From Apoderus coryli (Eukaryota; Arthropoda; Insecta; Coleoptera; Attelabidae): DNA of 64,000 nucleotides. Shown here in pieces: positions 24,567-37,392 of the stretch (positions within the stretch are counted from its first letter, which is position 1; each line of letters starts with the position of its first letter). The notes beneath the pieces are model-generated. The model saw only the letters and a program-made list of their open reading frames with translations. It was not told the DNA's origin and did no database searches. The DNA lies in assembly GCA_911728435.2 (NCBI GenBank), contig OU452201.1, forward strand, positions 8,866,001-8,930,000. The letters are read 5' to 3'. Both the position numbers and the translations under genes were made by a program.

Positions 24567-24950
24567 TAATCGCCTCTAACTTTTTTACTAGAAAACCGAT
24601 TTCCATGAACTTAGTCTCGTTGGATAGACTATAGAATGGCGCCCAAAACAAAATCCCAGATGGCGGGCGCCTTTAAACATACCTCTTATTTCGGGTCAAT
24701 TTTTTTTAACAAAATCAAATCAAACAAATCGGTCCAGTGGCCATTAAAAAAATACTGAATTTGCAAATAATATTTCATCAGTCAAAAAATTGCAGTTAGC
24801 GCACCAATTATTATCTCCCTTATTAGTAGCCAGATTTTTACAAGTTTGGTCTTGTTGAATAGGCAATACAAATGGCTCCCTAAATCATCAGAATTCAAGA
24901 TGGCGGACGTCTTTAAAGATATCCTTTATTTCGGGTCAATTCTTTTTTAA
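24567..24950. repeat. Diverged direct duplication (24567-24713 and 24807-24950)
   Basis: Two tandem-spaced copies of about 145 bp share the order CTCTAAC/CTCCCTT, a TTAGTCTCGTTG / TTGGTCTTGTTG block, AAGATGGCGG-type words (CAGATGGCGGGCG, AAGATGGCGGACG), CTTTAAA(C/G)ATA and TTTATTTCGGGTCAATT. Identity is roughly three-quarters by eye. They belong to an old internally repetitive non-coding element. Confidence 0.6.
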
Positions 24951-25485
24951 TAATATTTGTTAAAATTTAGATATTTACTAAAAAAATCAAAAATGTGGCC
25001 CTTTCTGAACATTTTAAGGCAATTTCGAGCCGAATCCCAATCGGTTTAGAATTATCAAACGTCAAAATTTGAAGAACGGTTCGGAATCGGCTCGAAACTG
25101 CTCCGCGAACAAAGCTAATAATAGAAGCATAGGATAATAATTATTAAAATCTAAAATCAGTCACCTTTTGAATGAATAAAATAAAGCTTTAATTTTGACA
25201 GTTGTTAATGTCATGGTGTTATCACAGCATTAATAAGTACAGCATTCCGACTCCACGTTGGCACTTTGAAATAAACTGTGACGTATACCGCCGCCATTTT
25301 GGGTTACAAGTCAGGTCCTGACTAAGAATAATTATAGTTTTCGGTTTCTAACCACAGTACTGTATTTTCATTTTTGTAAAAATATTTAAGTACATAGTCA
25401 ATTTCAGAAATATTTGTGGTGTGTCATAGTGATTGAAAACAGCCTTGAGTGGTGGTGTCAGTTAAATGTTGACATGATTGGGTGA

Positions 25486-25850
25486 TTTTTAATAATAATA
25501 ATAAACACAACAATAATACAGACTTTATTAGTAAAAAAGATATTTTTATAAAAATTGAAGCAGTTCTTCCTAACTTAACCTAAACGTAACTTATATTTTA
25601 GCTTAAACCTATCTGAAAATAGTTTTACATCGCTGGCCAAATTAAGTAGGTAGCTTATGTTTACAAATTAATTTATTATATTACGTGTCAGACAGCGCTC
25701 TTAAACGAAAACCCCTGTAAACTTTTTATATTCTCCGGTAGAGCGTTGTAATATTTTGAAACCGTATAGGAAAATGACCGCTCAAAGATTGATGTTGAGT
25801 CTAGTGGTGGCGTAATGACTCTTTCATATAAGTATTCCGCCTATTTCCAT
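25486..25850 (-). pseudogene. Non-LTR retroelement 3' end, decayed
   Basis: The minus strand encodes STSIFERSFSYTVSKYYNALP and IKSLQGFSFKSAV before a stop, the same terminal segment as FERSFTYN (near 45420) and FKRSFTYNAVKYHND (near 55250). It is followed by a 3' region ending in (ATT)n at 25486-25500. The element is truncated at its 5' end and broken. Confidence 0.6.
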
Positions 25851-25859
25851 CTGATGATT

Positions 25860-27540
25860 TTTATTAGTCAAAATTAGTGAATTAAAATCCGACGTTGTTT
25901 CATTCTTAACCAGCCGATTTCCTTAATCTTATTGCTAGCCTTTTTCACCCCTACGAATTCCACATACAAGCCGTGTGCCTGAATTCTGCATCAACTGAAT
26001 CCTGTTCTTGGCAATTTTAGTCAAACAAGAGCCATATATATATATTGTCAATAATATAACCCCTAGCTGATTGCGTTATCATGCTGTCTTGCCACGAGAC
26101 AACTTGTGTTTATGTTTTACTTTCATTTAGTTTAAAAACATATTAGATACTGCCATTTCGTAATATAAATTTTGCGGTTATACAAATAGTTGTTATAAAC
26201 GTAAAATTATCTAGTATTCATATTTATTTTTACTTATTACTCACCTAACAGGATCTGTGGGTAGGCGAAAAAAATGTTTAGAGCAAGTGTACCGCTTATT
26301 GGGACAACATTTTGCAGCACACACATGTCCTCCCTGATTGTTCATTGTATTAATCATAAGATACGTTAATAAAAATAAAATTCTTTTAATTCTCATGAAC
26401 ACTATATCAAAAACGCAAAACACAGAATTAGATTTAAACACAATATTTATTTATCTCATACACGCCGACAATGAACTATATATTGAACACAGGAGTGAAC
26501 GGTATTTATCTACGTCTATGTGATTATTGTGACGTTGTAACCCATAATGGCGGCATGCGCGACGAAATGCGCAGGACAGCTCGCAAGCGGTCAGAATACT
26601 GTATTATTTATTATACTGTGGTGTTATTGTGAATAAAATTGTGCTTACGAGCGCACTTTTGATATTTTTTTATTTTATTTAATTAATCATGCTGTCATTT
26701 GAAGACAAAATATTATAGTTTGTTAGGTAGAAATTTATATTGTTTGCAGATAATTTGAATTTAAACCAGAAATTTTAGTTGAAAAAAAAGTTCTCTTTTT
26801 GAAATCTCGTAAAAGCAATTTCAAAATAGCCGTATGTGAATGTATGCAGTTAAATAGATTAACTACATAATTATTATTGACAACTTTCACACCAGCTGAA
26901 AAATACATGAACCGAAAATTAAACAAATCCAACTGTAATATATCTTTATCACTAGTATATCGATATGCATGTACCGAAAAATACATAAAACTGCACAGAG
27001 TGATTTGTTAGATTAGTAGACACTGGGTAAAAATAAAAACATCGATACACACAAACACCGCCGCTAAAAAAAAACTCAATCAACGCCTAGCTAAATTTAT
27101 TTTGTCCTATATCGCGAAGGTGCATAACATACAAATTTAAAAATATTGCAAATTTCAGCTTTTATCAATATCGTGATTAATTAGTAAAAACCATGCAGAT
27201 AGTTCTTTCTCTATATGCAATTGTACATACAAAAACAATAACATACCTATAGCATCTGCCTGACATTACAAATAATATCAGCCAAACAATTTTCACAAAA
27301 TTTATATTGTGTGATATATTTATAGTTAAAAAAAAATTGCTATTTCAAATGAAAACAACAAATTATTACTGTGGTGTCATTTGTATATGACGCTGCTTTT
27401 GAAGTTCTTGATAAATTTTTATTACAGAACGGGTTTTATTTTTATATAGGTAACAAAAATAAATTTATCCGGGTTCAAAAACTAACTTTTTAGCTCCTGA
27501 GGAAGACGCATGAACAGTCAGAGACCTATATACTATTTTT
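25860..27540. other. Gene-free stretch
   Basis: No supported gene. TGTAACCCATAATGGCGGC near 26538 is close to the reverse complement of a segment near 25290-25312, which could be an old inverted pair, but too little aligns to define an element. Confidence 0.35.
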
Positions 27541-27619
27541 TATTTCTTTTTGTATCGGAGTGGGCCAGAAGCGGAGCGTTTCACAGATGTATTGAGTAAG
27601 AAACTTATAAAATTATTGG

Positions 27620-28050
27620 TTTGACTGTCATTCAGAAAACTGCGGGACGCCCAAGGTCAACATGAACAGAGGAAATAATATACGTCAGAACTTCCGCACA
27701 ACGTGATCTGCTGAGGTCTGCCGTATCAAGAAAATCTTTGAGTCGCATTCTGAACAATGATCTAAAATTGCATCCGTATAAAATTCAACTAGTGCAGGAT
27801 TTGAACCAAAATGATCTCTCAATGTACGACGTGTTTTTATCAAACAATGTTGGAGTTTCAGCACACGGGATCATCGGTCGCTATTTCTTCGAGAATCAGT
27901 GAAGGCAATCTGTGACTGTAAATTCCGACCGATACAAAACTATGTTATGAGATTTATTGTCCCTGCAACTGCAAGAATTTTAAGCGTATAATCCTGCGAC
28001 ATGTGGATTCAACAAGACGGAGCGACATGTCGTATGTCGTACCTCTAATA
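27620..28050 (+). pseudogene. Tc1/mariner (DD41D-like) transposase relic
   Basis: Frame-shifted + strand segments are: KTAGRPRST (about 27638), SLSRILNNDLKLHPYKIQLV and QDLNQNDLS (about 27740-27815), then after a deletion AHGIIGRYFFENQ, SVTVNSDRYKTML, and WIQQDGATC (about 28005). The HPYKIQLVQ(D/E)LN(Q/E)ND block matches the intact enzyme at 40752-41864, and QQDG holds the second catalytic aspartate. The section with the first aspartate is deleted. It is a dead member of the same broad family. Confidence 0.7.
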
Positions 28051-28059
28051 ACTCATAAG

Positions 28060-30600
28060 GCAGGCGCAAACGAGATATTTGCAGCGAAATTCACATCCCG
28101 CCGAGGTCATTTTGCACATATCGATGATGTTGTTAAAAAAATCCCAAATGTTTACTTATATTTAAATAAATAAATTTGGGTGATGGTACTATGTTTTGCT
28201 AGTTTCTGGACTATAACTATTAGAAGTATTGGTAAATTGGACAGCTTGCAGTAGAAATTAATTAGTGATATTGAATTCTGAAGTGGTCACAGTAATTCAC
28301 TTTGAAAAAGTAATTAATAAAATTGAATTAAATAAAACAATGTTTACAGAACTAAAGTTTGCAGATCAAACTAAAATTATATAATTTCATACGACTGAGA
28401 AGTTTGGGAAAGATTACGGTAAACGAATGCATCATGATGTGGTTGGACGCAAAATGTTCAGAACTGTTAGTTTTCCCTATATTTTACATTTTACAATGAA
28501 AAAGTTTAGAATTAAATGAATTAATGATCATTACTAACGGAAGCAACTTATTCTTCCAACTAGTGACTATTTGGCTAATTGTGTTAAAGAATTAAGAGGT
28601 CTGGTACATTGCAATCTTTGCCCGTATCCTCAGGGAACGATTTATTATCATTAAGTACGAAAAAGAGACCAAGTATGTCATGTTTGTAGGTCATATAATA
28701 TAAAAACTATTTATTACTAGTAAAAAACAAGCAAATTGTAAAATTTATAAAAATAGCATTAGATATTGTCAATTTAAGATTCAAATATGCAAAATGTATA
28801 AGAATATCCCTATATGCAGAATGAAAAATTCAGCAAAAGTAACGAATTCTTCGATGATTCGATTCATGGAGCAATGAAATGAAAGAACAAGACATTCTTT
28901 ATCCATAATCGGAAAATAAAAAAAAACTTTGTACAGCCCTGTCTTACCGGTATACCCTCTGTAAGTTGAAATATTTGAACAAATCGAAAAACAACACACT
29001 CACTGCCACAAAAAAAAATAAACAAAAAAAAGTACATACAAATTCAATCAATCATTGGTCATGCAGTTTCAGTAAATACGTTTCAACGAAAAATAAAATC
29101 GAAGCTTCCAATGGAAGAAAAAATAAATAGAAAAATATTACATACATATTCAGTAATGAATTGGTTTTACTGATTTTATTTTCGAGAAATTCCCTCGGAA
29201 ATATCATTATGAAGAGAAATTCACTAATTTTTTATATTATGTGCAAAGATTCAAGTAGATAGTTACAGTGTAAGTCGGTCACTTCAAAATGTTCTTATAG
29301 GACAAAATGTGTATCAAAAGTAGTTATAATTAAAAAAAACTGTCTATAGTATTGCCAAGCCGTCCCGATTTGCAGCAAAATGTCCGGCGTACTGTCAAGA
29401 ACCTTGTCAGTAAACCCACAGCCTTCTTAAGACAAGCCATGAATGTGTTGGCAACGTTGAGTTCCAGTCGATTTCTGTATGTTTACATTATTACATGTTA
29501 TCACGCAGTCTAATTAAATCAATGCATATTGAGCTTAATTATAACAGTTTTTTATAAAACTAGTGGTGATAAGTGGTATAAGCTGCGACATAGTGTTTGT
29601 CGTATACCTAACACCTAACTAAGCGGTGGAAGTGTCTTTTGTACAAGTGTTGGTATGGTAAAAATTAGATTACAATGAACTTTCTACTAGACTGAACTAC
29701 AAATTGTGGTGAATTTTAATTCCGATTCTTTTTCGCCAATCTCCGTTGTTTTTACTCAACTAACAAATATGTTAACCCCGTCCGAATTTTTACCTGGAAA
29801 TGAGAAAAAAAAATTTCAGAATAAAATTTATGCATCACTCAACAATATACAATTTTGGATTACGTTATGTTCAGTGGAAATCGCAAGGTGTATCTTCTTA
29901 TTGCCCTTGAGAAATCAAACTTGGAATAATGTAAAATATACCGTCGCTATGTGTATGAAGAATACTCACAATACGGAAATGATTTTCGGTGAACACAAAA
30001 ATCCACATGTCGTGACATGTAAATAATATACATCTAATTATCATAAAATTTGGGTTGCCTACTCCAAACAGATAGTGGAGCCATGTTTGGAGGTTCAAGG
30101 AGTTGAAGTTGAAAGTAGTTACAAAAATAAGAATTTTCCCTTGATGGTTTTTTGGGCTTTATATTAGTTTTAACATAAACTTTGATATACATACACATAT
30201 CGCTCAATGTGTCTGTGGTAAAATGTTTATTTATTTATCAGTTTGAAAGGTTTATATTTGCAAAACATAAAACACTCATTGAAATATGGTTGTAAATGTT
30301 GATCATGTATAATGATTTGTCAATAATTGACAATTATTATTAATAATAATATTGTTACATAAATTATTAAATGAAAACTAGTTTAGAAACAGATTTTTAC
30401 ACCAGTGCAGTGATAGGACGCCCATTAATTAACCCCTACATATTGATAATATAGTATACCTTAAATAGAAGCCAACTCAACTCACGGCACAATATTTATG
30501 TATGTCTCTTCGCACAGAGGTAGGAGGCCGGCAAGGTCCTGCTTTTCGAAAGAGCAAAGAGTTTATAATACGGGTTGTCCGGTAAGTTCATCGTCAAAAT
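28060..30600. other. Gene-free AT-rich stretch
   Basis: No supported gene. The 106-codon frame at 29706-30026 has no motif I recognise. Confidence 0.35.
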
Positions 30601-31321
30601 AATCCAATCTTATTCCAAATTAAGTTTTAGTAACCAATGTTGTCAGTTTTTTGGGATATATTTTGGATGAAAATACAAAGTTGATTATCGTTAAACCCTT
30701 GATATATCCACACTTTGGCTACTGTTCCCAAGTGTATTATTATTACTTGCCTAATTATAATAAAACTAAAATTCAGAGAATTCAAAACGCGTCCGTATTA
30801 TTCATTTGCTCAGTACCGTTTGCAGCTCATATTACACCTGTTTAAACAAAGTTCACCGAACCTAATTTGGCGCTTAGATTTGTTTATTTCTATTCTGTTC
30901 TCTGTTTTACTATTTAACGTAGTTGATGTTCATGGACTGGGTTTGCGCTTCAACTTGTATACAATTCCTCAACATTCTACGTCCAAATTCGCAGGATGTT
31001 TTGCTTATAACGGGCCAAAACTTTTAAATAAATTGCTGGAATTTATAGCTGTGCTGGACAGTTTTAAACGTGGATTGAGGCGCAGACTTTTTCCATAGCA
31101 TTTCACGAGTAGTGTAGCGTGGTCTTTTATGATTTATTTTGGAATGAATGGAAGAGTGGCATATGCCAAATCTCATTTCCTTTGTGTTCATAGCCTTACG
31201 ACTGAACTGAACTGTACTAGATTATATACCTATATTACTAGACTCAAATTATTTCTCAGGAAGACAACTATTAGAAAAAAATGTAAGAATCCAAAAAAAC
31301 ATTATTATTATTATTATTATT
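30600..31321 (+). pseudogene. Non-LTR retrotransposon 3' end with (ATT)n tail
   Basis: From 30651 the frame reads LIIVKPLIYPHFGYCSQVYY, then NKTKIQRIQNASVLFICSVP, AAHITPV and a stop. After frameshifts, LRFNLYTIPQHSTSKFAGCF, AYNGPKLLNKLLEF and FKRGLRRRLFP follow, ending at a stop at 31096. This is the C-terminal region of jockey/CR1/I-type polyproteins. The 3' UTR ends in a (TTA/ATT)n run at about 31301-31321, a microsatellite tail typical of such elements. It is 5'-truncated; no RT catalytic motif is present. Confidence 0.75.
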
Positions 31322-31324
31322 GCG

Positions 31325-33695
31325 GGTTTTCCCAGGTGGTCTTGGCCCTGATGCGGAAGAGTGCCAAAAATAGGGTCTGGGCTGTTTAGTTTATGGATGT
31401 GTTGAAGAATTTACGAGTTAGCACGTATCTAGAATCACCGTATAATTCCAGATGCAGAAATGATCACTGGCAGAATTTCCACAATTGTTTGATGCCACAT
31501 TTGTTTAATTTTCTCAATTATTATTATTAAGAATTCTTCCTCCAATTGAGGATTCCTTATTCTTCTTGGATGCTCTTCCCCACCTCGATGAAGCAAAATT
31601 AATTCCTAAAATTATATAAATTAGCAACTTCCAACATTTTGTTTGAATGTACTTTTTGTCTTTTCGCCTATTTCTCTTAATCTATACCGAACTCTTTTTT
31701 CGGTGGTGTGAACGTCGGTTGGGAAATATAACAATAAATTCTGCTTGTGTCCACACAATTACCGCGTGCTTGTCCATAAATTAGATCTATACAGTATATT
31801 ATTTGATATAAAAATGCTGTTTCATTTTAGTTTTGCATTTAATTATTCACTTTAAAAAGGTCTTGTCAATCACACATTGTTATCCAAATAAAAATGCTTG
31901 GTATTATATATTCAGATTTATTATTCTGAATAACGTAGTTTACGAAAACGGCTAGTCTTATGGCATTAATCTTTGCTTATGGTAATACATTTTCAGTAGC
32001 GGTATTTAAAAAATTTATCTTCAGCTCTGTAAAATGGCACCTGTCAAAATTTTGGATCAACGAGTGTGTTATAAATTCTGATTTATTACAAGCAATGATC
32101 TGTACTTAACTTTGTAGAAAAGTTAAAAATCTAATGTAATTATTGTCTTGCAAAATTTTATTTTTTGATTGCAAACTACTCGTGGATATTTAGCGGGATT
32201 TTACATAATTTTTGGATCACAACCTGATGCTTTTAAATCAAGATATTATGTGGAAATATGTTAATGTTGTAACGTAATCATTTATCATTAGTGGCTCCAA
32301 ACAAGTAAATATGGTATATTTCTATGGCAAATTATAATTATTATTTATTTACTAAATCATATTTAGGATACAGTATAATGTATGAGTTTGGAAATCCGTG
32401 GAATATGTTATGTAGTGACTAGTGAAAAGAAACGTAAAAATTGTTTTTTGATAATAATAGATCAACTAAAGCCATTCCCTCAAAAAAAAATATTTTGCTC
32501 GTAGTTGGCTATGAGTAGGAGGTTATCAATTTATAACCGTTGTTTTTTTGCTAATAGAAAATATAAACAAATGTGCAACAGAGTCTACGCGAACGCTTTA
32601 TCTTCTATCATTAAATCCAGGATGCACTACAAGGACCTCATAAATAGTTATTTCACTTTGGTAACTAACCGGAAACTCCCCAAGAAGTTTAATACATACA
32701 AGAAAACCAAAATATAGTAATTTACCTAACACAATTTCAAGACACACCTAAACAAAACTAGTACCTCATATATTTTTGTATTCGTTGTTATAATGCCCAA
32801 CAATATTCTGTACTTTTCTATAATACTGAAAAACTTTTTAAATAAGTTAAGATTTATACAATTTAGTTACACACAAACAGGAAATCTTGTAGACTATTAT
32901 TATCATTACATGTGCGTGCATTTGTTGTGCCTGTAAACACCGAATACGTAGTATTCAGTCTCAGAAGTGGGATACCAAAAAAAAATGGTTGAGCAGGAAG
33001 CAATATATTGTTTATTTACGAATTGTTTTGTACACAATGCTGTTTGAAATATCTTTTTAGCTGGATAAGTTATGCACACCCTATATACTTAGCGAGGCGC
33101 GCATCGTTCACAATTTTATGCATCTGGACGCCCTGAAAAACCGACGCTCATATCAGTGTAGGTTTGCAAGTCGCATCTATCGAATCGCGGGTATCTATCT
33201 ACTCATTCCAAATGTATACGCTATTATTAAGTTTACGCACAAATTGCGCAAGACAAAGGCTCTAAAACATAATTAAAAACAAACAATAAGTTCATTAAAA
33301 GCATTAACAACGAAGTAATTAATGAAATATTTATAGTGTATTAACTTCTATAGTGTGAACAATTATCATTTAAATAAGTGAGAACTTAATACTAAAATAA
33401 ATTTAAAAGTTTATGATTGATTATAAGTAGAAATGTAGAAACATTGTCTGATATTCCATAAACAGGAATCTCAATCTACGATTTAATTCAATAATATAAT
33501 CGGTATTTTATCATTCCCAACTTTTTTTTGTTTGATTTTTGACAGAAGGTATTAGAATTTTCATTCTGAATAATTTAATTAAAGCAGAGTAATTTAGGTG
33601 AATTCACTGTTGAAAATTAAATTTATTTAGTTATTATATAGAGTGTTTCTTAGAGAATGAGAACAAAGATCCTTAAAAAGTCACCTATTATTATG
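31325..33695. other. Gene-free AT-rich stretch
   Basis: Begins GCGGGTTTTCCCAGG directly after the retroelement tail. No supported gene; the 70-codon frame at 32505-32717 is unrecognised. Confidence 0.35.
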
Positions 33696-33699
33696 TCCG

Positions 33700-33850
33700 C
33701 GTTTTCGCCAATTTTTGAAAAAACAATTTTGTGCAATTTTAGTTTTTATTTATTTCTGACATGATTTTTACAGCTATAAAAAATGAAAAGCACTTTTTCA
33801 TTGTTACCTTTTGAGGAGAATAAGATAGCGTTTACAAATTTTCACAATTA
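33700..33850. repeat. Partial copy (C) of the foldback element
   Basis: CAATTTTTGAAAAAACAA, TTTTTATTTATTTCTGACAT, GATTTTTACAGCTATAAAAA, TTTTTCATTGTTACCTTTTG and GTTTACAAATTTTC follow the same order as one arm of the foldback copy at 53609-54668 (about 53750-53880). Only this arm is present, so the copy is truncated. Confidence 0.6.
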
Positions 33851-34625
33851 CAATTGCATTGTAGTTGCAGCTAGTTTCTCAAGGGACGCGATTTTGTACT
33901 TCCATAACACTCAGGTATGGGCTGAAGGAATTGCGCATTCAATAATTTGACATTAACATCACTTATACTTTATACACGTATGGATAGTAATTCTTCACTG
34001 GGCCACATTTTCTGCCCATGCGATAAGCTGGTGAGTCTTATCTTTGTTTTCTAGAAGAAAATTTACTGGTTTTACTGGAACAAGAACTATGATTATCCCT
34101 GATATTCTACAAGGTAAAGCTTAGACCTTAATAGTTCTTTCATTTGCTCAACTTGAGGAATGATCAGGCCTGTCATACACAAAAAATATCTAATATTATC
34201 TGCTTTTTCATATTAGAAGTTTGAGTTGCTTGAGGAGTAACAAAATTCTAGTTGAGTATTTAGATTCTTATTCTTCGTACGTTCTGTAAAAATCAAATGA
34301 TGCTTTGTAAATTGAACAGTAATAAATGCACAGTTCCACAATCAACTGTCATGAATAAAAGAAAATGGTAAACGGGTTTTGTCCAAGAGAGTTATGAGAA
34401 AAAATTAGTTAGGTAGACTCAGTTAGAAAAGATATTTCGAAGAAAAACACACATGACATCATGGTCTCATAGTTTGATAAATTTTATTGCTAATATTTTT
34501 TGATTGGATAGCTAAAAACCTGAATTATATGAATTGTTTTTATTTATACATGTTATAGCAGCAGTTATATGAATTTTGGGAAAACTGTGACTTGAATCAT
34601 TTTTTTTTGCACCACAACTAAAATA

Positions 34626-34756
34626 GTATATTGTGTAACGAACATGAAATGACATATATTTTCTACGAGTATGATCGTTTGCAGCATGAGCCGCAGGCGA
34701 GTGCTGCAAATCATATGTGGAGGAAATGGTCATTTCATGTGAGTTTCACACTATAC
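34626..34756. repeat. Palindrome with arms of about 60 bp
   Basis: The left arm 34626-34691 (GTATATTGTGTAACGAACAT, GAAATGAC, GATCGTTTGCAGCA) pairs with the right arm 34698-34756 (TGCTGCAAATCATATGTGG, GGTCATTTCATGTGAG, CACACTATAC) with scattered mismatches. It abuts or overlaps the start of the MITE at 34756-35211. Confidence 0.65.
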
Positions 34757-35211
34757 TTTTTCTACGACTGTTTTAATGCTTTTGAATAAATTTAACATTT
34801 TTAGGAAAATATTTGTTTTTAGAAACTTACCCCTGTTAACGTATAAGCCTAAATACGAGAAATTAGAAGTATTAAATTGACTACGTGGTGTTAAACTATA
34901 TTCACTATAACTGTTTATGTGTTTTGAAATTAGCGAAATACTTAATTATAATTATTATTAATTATAAACACCAAAACTGTCAATTTGGTGTTTGTATTTT
35001 CGGCGTTGCTATGGTGATTTTTCATGCCCGCCGCTACTTTTGTCATTACCAGGAAATTTTATCCGTGCGTGAATAATATGTCCCACTAGTTGCTAGGCAA
35101 CTAGTGGGAAATATAAATATGGTAAATGAAAAACAGCATTACAATGTACTACATTTTCAAATCATGATTGAACATATAATAAAGGCATTTAAAGACAGTC
35201 GTAGAAAAAAT
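34756..35211. mobile_element. MITE-like element with about 25-bp TIRs
   Basis: CTTTTTCTACGACTGTTTTA at 34756 is matched in inverted orientation by TTTAAAGACAGTCGTAGAAA ending near 35209. Near the right end is a perfect 13-bp hairpin at 35081-35109 (TCCCACTAGTTGC, TAG, then its reverse complement). No transposase is encoded. The superfamily is unresolved because the target duplication is unclear. Confidence 0.5.
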
Positions 35212-35214
35212 AAA

Positions 35215-36780
35215 TTTAGTTTCTTGTTACGAAGGATTAAATATACGTACTTTTGATAAGTAGCTAATGTACTAGCTTAATTAATCTACCAGGTTTTAAA
35301 TAAAAAAGTAATTTTAGATCCAAATTTCTTAAAATTTTCAATAATTTGTTTAACATCATATTGTCATGATTTGTTTCTGAGGAAAGCCATTGACAAATGT
35401 GTCACATTTGGGAATATTAAAAAAAAAATTAGAGATATACAATCTTATACAAATTTACCTTTATTTTTATATTATATTTTTATTCATTAATACGATAAAA
35501 CAATAAAATGTTGTTTTCTCATTTTCATGCTGGATGTGATATTTTGCACACCCTGTATTAATATTTACCAAAACAGTTCAAATTTATATTTTTGAGATAT
35601 AAATAGTATCTAATTCAATTATTAACGAATTGATTTTAATTTGGACTTTGATCTATTGCAATGCTGCTAGAGACTAACTGTTGTATTACGGAATTTTTTG
35701 GCGGTGACATCCGAAAAATGAATTCATATTTGCCAATGTACCATTTAACTAAAGTCAGATACTTTCAATTGGTTCATCAATTCCTCAAGGAATTAGGTTG
35801 AAGTTTGGAATTCCCTGTATATAGGTACATATGTACCTAATTAAATATAATTGTAACTGTAATTGTAAATGTCAAACACTATAACATTGCTGTAGGCTAA
35901 TCCACAGTTTACAGCGAATTCGAATCAATCTCAACCCAACCCACTTTTGTGATTAATTTATTTATCAAGAGTTAATTTACTATTTCGTGATTTTTTTAAT
36001 TACCTATACCTACATCACACCAAAATACTTTTTTCTATATAAAAGGGTTCTCTAATCTAAAAAGTGTCAGCAGAGGATTTAACAAACTTTAAAACTTTAC
36101 CGGATTTAAGGTAACGAATTAAAGTGAATTTTCGGTGTGAAGTATAAATGATCGGTACAGTGCATGTCAAGAGTTTTACATGAAATTTAGGAATTTCTCG
36201 TGTTTAGTCTTTCGTTTAGATTAAAAAAATTCGGCCTGATATAAATCCGATTCCCAATAGTACGAATTTCGTTCATTTGAAATTACTGTGTATATACTCA
36301 ATTTACTTCCTAAAATTACAAAAATCGATTCCGAAAATTACAAAACCACGGTATAACTTTTGAAGCATCCTATATATTTGTTGTTCATCGCTTTTATTTC
36401 ACTAAAGTAGATTCTACACTAAGAAATAGTGATTTCTGTAAGTTTCTTCCTCTCGACTATTTTTTTTGCGAAAATTATTTAATTAAAAAAGTTTCTCGGT
36501 TTCTGAAAAGTTTTCACGAAAGTTAAAGTATCTTATATAAATCCAACAATTTATTTTTATAAGGGAAGTAAACTAATTAAACAAATAATGATGTTGAGAT
36601 TAGCAAAAAAAAAACAGTTAAATGGTTGGGTCGTGAATACTAATATTACTGCAAAAATCCATACCAGGTTCATTTCATTTATCTGAATATATAAATGAGT
36701 CCCTATAGACCTCAATGTTGGTTATAACGGCAAGCTTAAGATCCTGACGAGTTGTTGGAGCTCTACAAGATAAGTCATAA
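35215..36780. other. Gene-free AT-rich stretch
   Basis: Contains CACCCTGTATTAATA near 35550 and TTCCCTGTATATAGG near 35812, words common at ends of insect repeats, but no element can be delimited. Confidence 0.35.
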
Positions 36781-37392
36781 ATATTTCACAACCACGTTTC
36801 CTTTTTGGAAAACCATCATCATCTTCGTTTTTTTTTTATCAAATTTAAAGCCATTTTCAATTTAAAAATATAGGTTGTATCACACTTTATGATTTAAAAA
36901 AGTTTTCAGTTTTTTCGCTGTTATTTAAAATTTTTCGAAAAAATCGCCATAGTTTGACACTTAACTGACTGAATGCAGAGTAGTACGTTTTGCAAAAACA
37001 TTATTTCGTCATTACTCACAGTTATTTATTATTATTTGACAATTTATTTCTGCCTCAGTACAACATTTTATTCGCTTTTTGAAGTTATTAAATAAACGCC
37101 TTTCTCAGATGAATATTTTACGCAACATAAGTGCCAAACTATGGCGAATTTTCTTTAATAATTTTAAATAACAGCTAAAAACACCGAAATCTTGTTTAAA
37201 CCATTATGTGTGATATACCACCTATATTTTTGAATTGAAAATAGCTTTAAATTTAACAGTAAAAAATCCAAGGTCGTATTAAAAAAAACGAAGTTGATGG
37301 TTTTTCAGAAACGAAACTTCGTAGTGGAAATTTGGAGACGCTATCTTATACTCCTTAAAAAGTAACAAGTGCTTTTCATTTTTTTATATCTG

